From Candidatus Nitrosopumilus sp. (GTDB lineage: Archaea > Thermoproteota > Nitrososphaeria > Nitrososphaerales > Nitrosopumilaceae): a stretch of 5,299 bases of DNA. Below the pieces are notes generated by a model that was not told the origin of the DNA, did no database searches, and saw only the letters and a list, made by a program, of their open reading frames with translations. The stretch spans positions 1 through 5,299 of the forward strand of contig JAPYTM010000063.1 in assembly GCA_029941825.1 (NCBI GenBank), written 5' to 3'. Shown piece after piece: positions 1-4,566 of this stretch (positions are counted from its first letter, which is position 1; each line of letters opens with the position of its first letter). The position numbers and the translations under genes are program-made.

Positions 1-249
1 GGTGTATACTTTTCAGATAAATTTGCTTACAAAATGAATGGTACAATTCATGATCTTTCTGTGATTCCTTTTCTAACAAAAAAAATGCTTGGACCAAATA
101 CCGAATTTGGTGAACTTAAAATTACAACTCAAATAACATCTAAGGATACATCACTAAATCTTGAAATATTTACTAATCTTACAAATAGTGTTCAAACCCC
201 AAATTCAATTGAACTTAGTATGATAATTATTAAACTAGAGTCAGTCTAG
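1..249 (+). CDS. Unrecognised protein, C-terminal part (5' end outside window)
   Basis: The reading frame is open from the first base to a TAG stop at 247-249 and gives 82 residues, so this is probably the end of a longer gene. I do not recognise the family. The peptide is rich in Ser, Thr and Asn with alternating hydrophobic residues (for example the stretches around LNLEIF and IELSMIIIKL), which suggests beta strands; there is no membrane helix, Cys pair or catalytic motif. An alternative is a complete 71-residue gene starting at the ATG at 34, because a TATA-like tatacttt at 5-12 lies 21 bases before it, the same gap seen at other promoters here. Its last four bases overlap the stop of the convergent J-domain gene. 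Confidence 0.6.
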   Translation, partial: GVYFSDKFAYKMNGTIHDLSVIPFLTKKMLGPNTEFGELKITTQITSKDTSLNLEIFTNLTNSVQTPNSIELSMIIIKLESV

Positions 250-800
250 TTTATCTTTAGATATTTATCATATCTTTCTTTGCGTTCTTCATCTGAAAGC
301 ATTTCATAAGCCTTGTTTAATTCCACCATTGCTTCTTCAGAATCTTCTTTTGTTTTATCTGGATGGGTTTTTTTTACCATCTCTCTGAATTTCTTTTTTA
401 TTTCTTCTTGTGTGGCTTCTTTACTTACACCTAAAATTTCATAATAATCTGGAATCTCATTATTTTTTACAGCATCACGAAACTCTTTGTCTTCTTTTGT
501 ATTTTTTCTATACCCTAATTCTTCATAATCCTCACCCCAGTCTGAATGATATTTTTCATACGTTCTATCTCTTTTTGATTCATGCTTTTCTTTATCATAT
601 GGTGTTTTTTTCTGAAGTATGATGTCTCTTGCTAAAAATAATGCTATTGCAATTACTGCAATTGAGAATCCTCCAAAAAGTATTATTTTTTCCTCATTTG
701 ATAATACTAGTAATCTTTCTGTTTCCTCAGTTTGTGCATGAATAGTTTGCACTGCCCCAAAAACAATAATAGAAATTATGAGAATACTTTGACACTTCAT
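246..800 (-). CDS. Membrane-anchored J-domain (DnaJ-like) co-chaperone
   Basis: This 184-residue protein has a J domain at about residues 117-180: it opens with DYYEILGVS, has the catalytic HPD triad at 146-148, and continues into the helix III/IV pattern (AYEMLSDEERKERYDKY). J domains stimulate ATP hydrolysis by Hsp70 (DnaK). The zinc-binding and C-terminal substrate domains of full DnaJ are absent. Residues 1-22 look like a signal peptide ending in IHA before Q23, and residues 38-57 form a membrane helix followed by positive residues (ARD, QKK). This orients the J domain to the cytoplasm, like bacterial DjlA or eukaryotic Sec63. A charged linker, rich in Lys, Glu and Asp, spans about 64-115. 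The inferred role is recruiting DnaK to the membrane. The gene begins 11 bases after lrp on the same strand and uses an AAGGT ribosome site 8 bases before the ATG. Its stop overlaps the convergent gene by four bases. Confidence 0.88.
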   Translation of the reverse strand: MKCQSILIISIIVFGAVQTIHAQTEETERLLVLSNEEKIILFGGFSIAVIAIALFLARDIILQKKTPYDKEKHESKRDRTYEKYHSDWGEDYEELGYRKNTKEDKEFRDAVKNNEIPDYYEILGVSKEATQEEIKKKFREMVKKTHPDKTKEDSEEAMVELNKAYEMLSDEERKERYDKYLKIN

Positions 801-808
801 TTTGTTTT

Positions 809-813
809 ACCTT
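809..813 (-). promoter_or_regulatory. Shine-Dalgarno site of the J-domain gene
   Basis: On the minus strand the lrp stop TAA runs straight into GGT, making AAGGT 8 bases before the ATG at 800. It matches part of the archaeal consensus GGAGGTG. It supports the ATG chosen and translation as the second gene of an lrp transcript. The same TAAGGTAA string occurs at the alba-tfb junction. Confidence 0.55.
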
Positions 814-1255
814 ATGTTAATCTAAAATCTTCTTTTGTAGTATTTAGAACTACGTGTGTGATTGTATTTTTTATATTTGAAATGGCAGCTAGATTCTTTA
901 CAAACTCACTCAAGTCATTTCTTCCCCTGAATTTTGCTATAATTATTGTGTCTGTTGAGCCTGTAATATCGTACACTGCACACACATTTTCAAATTTTGA
1001 TATCTCCTCTTCGATATCTACTATTTTGTCATTTTTGGCTACAATTTCAATTATTGCAGTAAGAGAATACCCTAGTTTCTCATGATCAACTATTGCAGTA
1101 TACCTTTGAATGATTTTTTCTTTTTCTAACTTTTTAATTCTAGATAATACTGTAACTGTAGATATTCCAAGTTTTATTGCCATTTGTCTTGCTGATAACC
1201 TTGCATCTACCATTAAATTTTTGAGAATCCTTTCATCTGTTTTATCTAGATTCAT
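812..1255 (-). CDS. Lrp/AsnC family transcriptional regulator
   Basis: The 147-residue protein (start at ATG 1255-1253) has the standard size and two-domain plan of feast/famine regulators. Residues 1-53 are an AsnC-type helix-turn-helix: the opening MNLDKTDERILKNL is typical, DARLSARQMAIKLGIS gives the first helices, and TVTVLSRIKKLEKEKII the recognition helix. Residues about 65-141 form the RAM domain (βαββαβ), with AIIEIVA and AVYDITGSTDTIIIAKF strands; the G99-S-T-D turn is where family members bind amino acids or other effectors. A TTG at 1270 would add five residues, but the TATA box at 1277-1284 fits a leaderless ATG start at 1255, and family members start here. It is divergent from a TPR gene and upstream of the J-domain gene. 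The effector and targets cannot be read from sequence; autoregulation is plausible given palindromes in its promoter. Confidence 0.93.
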   Translation of the reverse strand: MNLDKTDERILKNLMVDARLSARQMAIKLGISTVTVLSRIKKLEKEKIIQRYTAIVDHEKLGYSLTAIIEIVAKNDKIVDIEEEISKFENVCAVYDITGSTDTIIIAKFRGRNDLSEFVKNLAAISNIKNTITHVVLNTTKEDFRLT

Positions 1256-1270
1256 ACTATGTATTATCAA

Positions 1271-1320
1271 AAAATTTATTTAAATTTTAGGTAAATTGAT
1301 GTAAATTTGTTTAATTTTAC
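1271..1320. promoter_or_regulatory. Candidate Lrp operator: palindrome and repeated GTAAATT boxes
   Basis: A perfect inverted repeat with 8-base arms, AAAATTTA at 1271-1278 and TAAATTTT at 1281-1288, spans the lrp TATA box. Immediately upstream are two direct copies of GTAAATT (1291-1297 and 1301-1307), ten bases apart, and a reverse-oriented ATTTTAC at 1314-1320. The second copy and the ATTTTAC end make an imperfect 20-base dyad. Lrp proteins commonly bind such AT-rich, helically phased sites and often control their own genes. The AT-rich background weakens the case. Confidence 0.35.
1277..1284 (-). promoter_or_regulatory. TATA box of lrp
   Basis: The minus strand reads TTTAAATA, with an AT-rich BRE-like ctaaaa just upstream (1285-1290). 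The box ends 21 bases before the ATG at 1255, so transcription should begin at or beside the start codon. This decides for ATG 1255 over TTG 1270. Confidence 0.6.
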
Positions 1321-1349
1321 TGACCATATTTTGGAATTAATTTTTTAGA

Positions 1350-1357
1350 TTTAATAC
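1350..1357 (+). promoter_or_regulatory. TATA box of the short TPR gene
   Basis: TTTAATAC ends 21 bases before the GTG at 1379, fitting a leaderless mRNA. It is too close to the TTG at 1370 (12 bases) for that to be the start. Confidence 0.45.
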
Positions 1358-1378
1358 AAATATGCTATATTGATAATT

Positions 1379-1606
1379 GTGGATAAAATTCAAAATCTTG
1401 TAACTCGTGGAAAATCTTTTTTGGATGATGGAAAATATTATGATGCCCTTGGATTTTTTGAACAAGCTTTACTTTTGAATCAAAACGATCCCGATCTTTG
1501 GAATTACAAAGGAGTGGTTCTACGAAGTTTGGGACAATACCAGGAAGCAATGGAATGCTTTAACAAATCATTAATGATTGATCCTCGAGACAAACACTCT
1601 TCTTGA
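1379..1606 (+). CDS. Short tetratricopeptide-repeat (TPR) protein
   Basis: The GTG start gives 75 residues made almost entirely of two TPR motifs, about residues 4-37 and 38-71. Each shows the consensus pattern: small residue G11/G45 at position 8, Y20/Y54, A23/A57 at position 20 and A30/S64, and the P38/P69 turns. TPRs are helix pairs that bind other proteins or peptides. There is no membrane segment, signal peptide or capping helix, so the protein may need to dimerise or pack on a partner. A TTG nine bases upstream is an alternative start but does not fit the TATA spacing. A larger TPR gene follows 51 bases later with a similar N-terminus (GTGGATAA in both), suggesting tandem duplication. 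No TPR coding continues after its stop in other frames, so there is no obvious frameshift. The partner is unknown. Confidence 0.8.
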   Translation: MDKIQNLVTRGKSFLDDGKYYDALGFFEQALLLNQNDPDLWNYKGVVLRSLGQYQEAMECFNKSLMIDPRDKHSS

Positions 1607-1629
1607 TTTTATGTTGACTAGTGGTGAAT

Positions 1630-1637
1630 CTATATTA
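1630..1637 (+). promoter_or_regulatory. TATA box of the four-repeat TPR gene
   Basis: CTATATTA ends 20 bases before the ATG at 1658. The gene therefore seems to have its own leaderless promoter in the 51-base gap and need not depend on read-through from the short TPR gene. Confidence 0.5.
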
Positions 1638-1657
1638 TTAACAAAACATAATCAAAT

Positions 1658-2158
1658 ATGGTGGATAATAAAATAAACAATATGTTAGCAGAAGCTTTTG
1701 AATGTGTAGAGGATGGAAATTTTGATGATGCTTTAAAACTATACGACTTGACACTCAAACAAGAACCTGATAATGTTCAAGCACTTGTTGATAAGGGTGC
1801 AACTCTTCAAAATATGGGGAGATTCAAACTTGCCATTAACTCATATGATAAAGCTCTATTAATTGCCCCTGAAAACCTTGATGCGTTATTAAACAAGGGT
1901 GCAACTTTACATTCCAATCAAAAATATCAAAAAGCAATAGATTGCTATAATGTAGCTTTGAAGATAGATAAAAAATGTGCAATGGCACTTGCATACAAGG
2001 GATTATCCTTAGGTGAAATGGGTGAATTAGAAGATGCAATCAAGCATTTTAAAAAAGCACTATCTATTGATAAGCAATATGAATTGGCTACTATTTCTAA
2101 AAACACTGCTCAAAAATTGTTAAAATCTATACAAGAAAAAGAATCTAAAATACTGTAA
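1658..2158 (+). CDS. Tetratricopeptide-repeat (TPR) protein, four repeats
   Basis: This 166-residue cytoplasmic protein contains four consecutive 34-residue TPRs at about 6-39, 40-73, 74-107 and 108-141, then a capping helix at 142-158 with a Lys/Glu-rich end. The conserved positions are clear: G47, G81 and G115 at TPR position 8, with matching Ala at position 20 and 27 of most repeats. Repeats 2 and 3 share an identical 12-base stretch (1793-1804 and 1895-1906), exactly 102 bases or 34 codons apart, a sign of internal duplication or conversion. Such scaffolds bind protein partners; no enzyme domain is fused, so the specific role is unknown. It is probably paralogous to the 75-residue TPR protein just upstream. 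Its last 14 bases overlap the 3' end of the convergent zinc-finger gene. Confidence 0.88.
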   Translation: MVDNKINNMLAEAFECVEDGNFDDALKLYDLTLKQEPDNVQALVDKGATLQNMGRFKLAINSYDKALLIAPENLDALLNKGATLHSNQKYQKAIDCYNVALKIDKKCAMALAYKGLSLGEMGELEDAIKHFKKALSIDKQYELATISKNTAQKLLKSIQEKESKIL

Positions 2159-2318
2159 CATCGCCAGGTGCTGATTCTCGACTAGTCTGTTTCTCATTTG
2201 ATTCAAAAAAGTCTTTGTGGGCTAAATTTTGATGTTCTTTTAGTTTCTCTATATCTTCAAAACCCTCATGACACAAATAGCATTTTGGCTTGTCTTCATC
2301 AACTAGAGGAAGTACCAT
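2145..2318 (-). CDS. Small C2H2 zinc-finger protein (57 aa)
   Basis: On the minus strand ATG 2318-2316 to TAG 2147-2145 encodes 57 residues starting MVLPLVDEDKPKCYLCHEGF. Residues 13-34 form one classical C2H2 finger: C13-x2-C16-x12-H29-x4-H34, with F20 and L26 at the usual hydrophobic core positions. The remainder, about 35-57, is polar and probably disordered. A single finger could bind DNA, RNA or a protein; there is no second finger or fused domain to decide. Codon use and the intact motif argue for a real gene despite its size. A GAGGT ribosome site precedes the ATG by ten bases and lies in a hairpin. It is divergent from mqnE with 75 bases between, and its end overlaps the TPR gene by 14 bases. 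Small single-finger proteins of this type are common in archaea, mostly uncharacterised. Confidence 0.8.
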   Translation of the reverse strand: MVLPLVDEDKPKCYLCHEGFEDIEKLKEHQNLAHKDFFESNEKQTSRESAPGDVTVF

Positions 2319-2344
2319 AACAGTGACAACCTCACTTGGTACTT
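2310..2344 (-). promoter_or_regulatory. Hairpin covering the zinc-finger gene's ribosome site and start codon
   Basis: Perfect arms AAGTACCA (2310-2317) and TGGTACTT (2337-2344) enclose a second pair AGTGA (2322-2326) and TCACT (2332-2336). Together they can form 8 + 5 base pairs with a 4-base bulge on one side and a 5-base loop. In the minus-strand mRNA the GAGGT site sits at the loop and inner stem, and the ATG lies across the bulge and outer stem. Folding would hide both. It could equally act as a DNA operator. Confidence 0.5.
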
Positions 2345-2362
2345 ATTTCTTGAGACTATAAG

Positions 2363-2370
2363 GAATATAT
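2363..2370 (+). promoter_or_regulatory. TATA box of mqnE, possibly shared with the divergent gene
   Basis: GAATATAT ends 23 bases before the ATG at 2394, fitting a leaderless or nearly leaderless mRNA. The ATATAT core reads the same on the other strand, where it would put a start near 2342, at the foot of the zinc-finger hairpin. A second minus-strand TATA-like cttatagt occurs at 2355-2362. Confidence 0.5.
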
Positions 2371-2382
2371 CATGATGTGTAG

Positions 2383-2395
2383 ATGACATTGTCAT
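2383..2395. promoter_or_regulatory. Perfect 13-base palindrome at the mqnE start
   Basis: ATGACA (2383-2388) and TGTCAT (2390-2395) are exact reverse complements around one central T. The site lies downstream of the TATA box and overlaps the predicted transcription start and the first two bases of the mqnE ATG. That is a classic place for a repressor. No regulator can be named. Confidence 0.4.
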
Positions 2396-3491
2396 GTTAG
2401 AGCAGTTAGTTGGAGATTCCCAAGCCTTAGATCGAGCTCTTGCAGGAGATGAACTTTCTTACAAAGATGGTCTTGAATTAATGAATTATGATAACCTTCA
2501 CTTACTTGGAGCAGTTGCAGATACACAACGTAAAAAATTAGTTGGTGATACTGTTACTTTTGCTGCATCATATTATCTAAATTACACCAATGTCTGTGCA
2601 GCTAGTTGTCAAATGTGTGCATTTTATCGAAAAGATGGTGCAGATGATGCATATACTTTGACCCCTCAAGAAATTGAACAAAGAGTTGGAATTGCAAAAC
2701 AAATGGGTGCAACTGAAGTTCACATTGTCGGTGGCTTTCACCCAAAACTACCATTAGAATATTACGAGGATATGATGCGAATTATCAAAAAGAATCATCC
2801 TCAACTTAACATCAAAGCATTAACTGCAGCTGAGATTTTTTATTTATCAAAATTAACAAAAAATTCGACCAAAGAAATTTTGTCTCGTCTTAAAGATGCG
2901 GGTCTTGATTCTATGCCTGGCGGTGGTGCAGAACTATTCCATCCTGACATACGTGGTAAAATTGTTAGAGGAAAGTGTTCTGGACAACAATGGCTTGATG
3001 TAATTGAAGAGGCACATAACATGGGAATCAAAAGTAATGTTACCATGCTTTATGGCCATATTGAAAAACCAGAACATGTTGTTGATCATCTCATAAAAAT
3101 TCGTGAACTACAAAAAAAGACACATGGTTTTATGACTTTAATTCCATTAAAATTTAGTTTAGATAATACTGAACTTGAACAAGAACACTTGGTAAATCAT
3201 GAATGCTCATCAGTGTATGATTTACGAATAACAGCATTATCTAGATTGATGCTTGCAAATACTCTAGATAACATCTCAGTTTACTGGGTTGCATATGGTA
3301 AAAAATTAGCACAAGTTGCATTATCTAATGGTGGTAGTGATTTGGTAGGTACTGCATTTTCTGAAGAGATTTATCGTGCAGCTGGAAAGGCAACTGATTC
3401 CTCAGTTGAAGAACTTGCAACTATGGTAAAAGAAATTGGTAGAACTCCTGCACAAAGAAACACACATTTTAAAATATTAAAAAATTTTTAA
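2394..3491 (+). CDS. mqnE: Radical SAM aminofutalosine synthase MqnE (CofH/MqnC superfamily)
   Basis: The 365-residue cytoplasmic protein carries the radical SAM cluster motif C68-x3-C72-x2-C75 after NYTNVC, followed by AFYRKDG. Motifs typical of MqnE follow: AYTLT (86-90), HIVGGFHP (110-117), LTAAEI (143-148), LDSMPGGGAELF (171-182), TMLYGHIE (217-224), and a C-terminal GRTPAQR (349-355). The PGGGAE loop distinguishes MqnE from CofH, which usually has PGTAAE. MqnE joins 3-[(1-carboxyvinyl)oxy]benzoate to S-adenosylmethionine, releasing CO2 and methionine, to give 6-amino-6-deoxyfutalosine in the futalosine route to menaquinone. Length is normal. It stands alone rather than with other mqn genes. 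The ATG at 2394 fits the TATA box. CofH (F420 synthesis) is the main alternative but less likely. Its TAA overlaps the convergent gene's stop. Confidence 0.85.
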   Translation: MLEQLVGDSQALDRALAGDELSYKDGLELMNYDNLHLLGAVADTQRKKLVGDTVTFAASYYLNYTNVCAASCQMCAFYRKDGADDAYTLTPQEIEQRVGIAKQMGATEVHIVGGFHPKLPLEYYEDMMRIIKKNHPQLNIKALTAAEIFYLSKLTKNSTKEILSRLKDAGLDSMPGGGAELFHPDIRGKIVRGKCSGQQWLDVIEEAHNMGIKSNVTMLYGHIEKPEHVVDHLIKIRELQKKTHGFMTLIPLKFSLDNTELEQEHLVNHECSSVYDLRITALSRLMLANTLDNISVYWVAYGKKLAQVALSNGGSDLVGTAFSEEIYRAAGKATDSSVEELATMVKEIGRTPAQRNTHFKILKNF

Positions 3492-3793
3492 CTCAAATAT
3501 TTTTTAATTGAACTTATCTTTTCTTCCATCTTCACTTGTTTGTCTTTTCTTGAATCAATTTTAATTATTATTTCAACTCTATTAATTCCAAGATTATGAA
3601 CTGTCTCCATCATTTTTTTTGCTGCATCATAAATCACGTTAATATCATCTGATTCAAAAACTGTCCCCATTGAATTAATCTCATATCTTAGATTCTTTAT
3701 GTTTTGAACTGATTCTATTGCTTTTGCAATGTAAAAACTAGCACTTGTAGTTCTTGTTGCCATTGGATATATGCTAATTTCTGCTTGAATCAA
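3488..3793 (-). CDS. Thiamine-binding YkoF/MTH1187-like domain protein (UPF0045/DUF77)
   Basis: This 101-residue protein matches the MTH1187/YkoF family: an opening strand AEISIYP (4-10), helix SFYIAKAIESVQ (19-30), the hallmark NSMGTVFES (40-48), a second helix DAAKKMMETVHNLG (56-69), strand RVEIIIKIDSRKDK (72-85) and a final helix. The fold is ferredoxin-like, and family members bind thiamine or its pyrimidine precursor and form oligomers; the cellular role is unsettled (carrier, sensor or transport accessory). The start is a TTG at 3793-3791. No ATG or GTG precedes it in frame before a stop, and starting at Met11 would remove the first strand. It follows the small membrane protein gene by 38 bases on the same strand and may be co-transcribed. 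Its TAA shares the four bases TTAA with the mqnE stop. Confidence 0.85.
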   Translation of the reverse strand: MIQAEISIYPMATRTTSASFYIAKAIESVQNIKNLRYEINSMGTVFESDDINVIYDAAKKMMETVHNLGINRVEIIIKIDSRKDKQVKMEEKISSIKKYLS

Positions 3794-3815
3794 TATTTTT
3801 TGTTGACTAATTTGA

Positions 3816-3823
3816 GATTAAAA
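3816..3823 (-). promoter_or_regulatory. Possible TATA box of the thiamine-binding domain gene
   Basis: The minus strand reads TTTTAATC, 22 bases before the TTG start, which would give a leaderless mRNA. It is a weak match in an AT-rich gap; co-transcription from the gene upstream is also possible. Confidence 0.3.
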
Positions 3824-3831
3824 TGTTTAAA

Positions 3832-4110
3832 TTATTTGGCAGGTTTTTTTTCTACCCTTTTCACACTATCTTTTTTTCTTCTGGCCCCAAAACTAATCAA
3901 TACCAACAAAAATCCAATCCCTACTAAAATTCCTGAGAGTGTATTGTAATCCTGCGTTTCTTGCTGTGCTATCATTAAATCAATTATTTCTTCTTCAGTC
4001 ATTCCTGTTTGACCTGCAGGCATCGTAGCACTGATATTTATTGAAAGTGCAATACCTACAATTAACATTGCAAGACCTCCTGCTAGAATTTTTTTATTAA
4101 CTAGAACCAT
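3832..4110 (-). CDS. Small two-helix membrane protein, unknown function
   Basis: I do not recognise a named family. The 92-residue protein has an N-terminal hydrophobic helix at about 8-26 after NKK, an acidic middle (residues 37-55, including TEEEIIDLMIAQQ), a second hydrophobic helix at about 58-76, and a strongly basic tail from 77 (ARRKKDSVKR). The positive-inside rule puts both ends in the cytoplasm and the roughly 30-residue acidic loop outside. Alternatively helix 1 is a signal peptide with possible cleavage after the Ala at 28, leaving a single-pass protein with the same orientation. There are no Cys, His clusters or enzyme motifs. The ATG at 4110 is the only sensible start. It is followed by the thiamine-binding domain gene after 38 bases; whether they work together is not shown. 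Confidence 0.75.
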   Translation of the reverse strand: MVLVNKKILAGGLAMLIVGIALSINISATMPAGQTGMTEEEIIDLMIAQQETQDYNTLSGILVGIGFLLVLISFGARRKKDSVKRVEKKPAK

Positions 4111-4566
4111 TTGTAATTATGTTTGGATTTTATCCTTTATTAGTTATTTTCTTGTTTATTTCTAAAAATATCTGATTCATTTATTTTGTGATATTTTAAA
4201 TTAAAAATTAATTTTATAGTTCTTTTGATTTTATTTTGAATTTAATTTTTAACAAAATTTATTGTATTTTGAATTATTCTTTTTTGTAAATATAATTTAT
4301 AAGAAAAACACCATTTGTATCAATTCATCTATCTAAAAAATTAGTAATCATAAGACAAACATACGATCGTAGTTTTTTCTACTATGTTTCATAACTTGTA
4401 TGATTTTTTCTACGAATGTTTTCTGTTTACATGATTATTGGAAATTAGGAATATGTGCTCAAATATCCCACATTTTTGAATTTATTATGTATTCTAGTGA
4501 TATTTTGTAAATAATCTACTAGTTGAATCGTACTCAGTTTAAATTAGACTGAAAAGCCGTTATTTC
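4111..4566. other. AT-rich intergenic region, no protein gene seen
   Basis: No convincing coding frame or tRNA is visible in these 456 bases between two divergent genes. The left part (about 4180-4300) is nearly pure A/T and has an 11-base direct repeat TATTTTGAATT at 4232-4242 and 4265-4275, 33 bases apart; TTTTGAATT recurs at 4474-4482. A good TATA-like TTTATAAG lies at 4296-4303 on the + strand. A perfect 10-base palindrome TACGATCGTA (4362-4371) is followed directly by T6, and T6CTAC is repeated at 4373-4382 and 4404-4413. The right end is the alba promoter. Confidence 0.6.
4534..4552. promoter_or_regulatory. alba TATA box inside a 19-base near-perfect palindrome
   Basis: The TATA box TTTAAATT (4538-4545) ends 21 bases before the alba ATG at 4567, so the mRNA should be leaderless. 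It is bracketed by TCAGT (4534-4538) and ACTGA (4548-4552). Eight of the nine arm pairs match around the centre at 4543; the mismatch is T4539 opposite G4547. A dimeric regulator binding here would compete with TBP. Confidence 0.5.

Noticed and set aside
410..622. Open frame of 70 codons on the + strand
   Set aside because: It is antisense to the J-domain coding region and rich in Leu/His/Phe as expected from the reverse of Lys/Glu-rich sequence.
732..1085. Open frame of 117 codons on the + strand
   Set aside because: It lies antisense to the well-supported Lrp and J-domain genes, has an implausible Phe/Ser-rich composition and no recognisable domain.
1256..1270. Five-residue N-terminal extension of Lrp from a TTG
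   Set aside because: The TATA spacing and family alignment both fit the ATG at 1255.
1365..1550. Minus-strand open frame over the short TPR gene
   Set aside because: The opposite strand encodes two clear TPR motifs; this frame shows no motif or promoter.
1836..2039. Minus-strand open frame over the larger TPR gene
   Set aside because: It is a shadow of TPR repeats 2-4 and has no domain of its own.
2840..3046. Minus-strand open frame within mqnE
   Set aside because: It lies opposite the conserved PGGGAE and TMLYGH regions of a real enzyme.
4180..4300. AT-rich stretch as a possible replication origin
   Set aside because: No cdc6/orc1 gene and no repeated G-rich origin recognition boxes are present nearby; the whole genome region is AT-rich.
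4384..4434. Sixteen-codon ATG frame in the intergenic region
   Set aside because: It is very short, has no ribosome site or suitably placed TATA box, and its composition matches the T-rich background.
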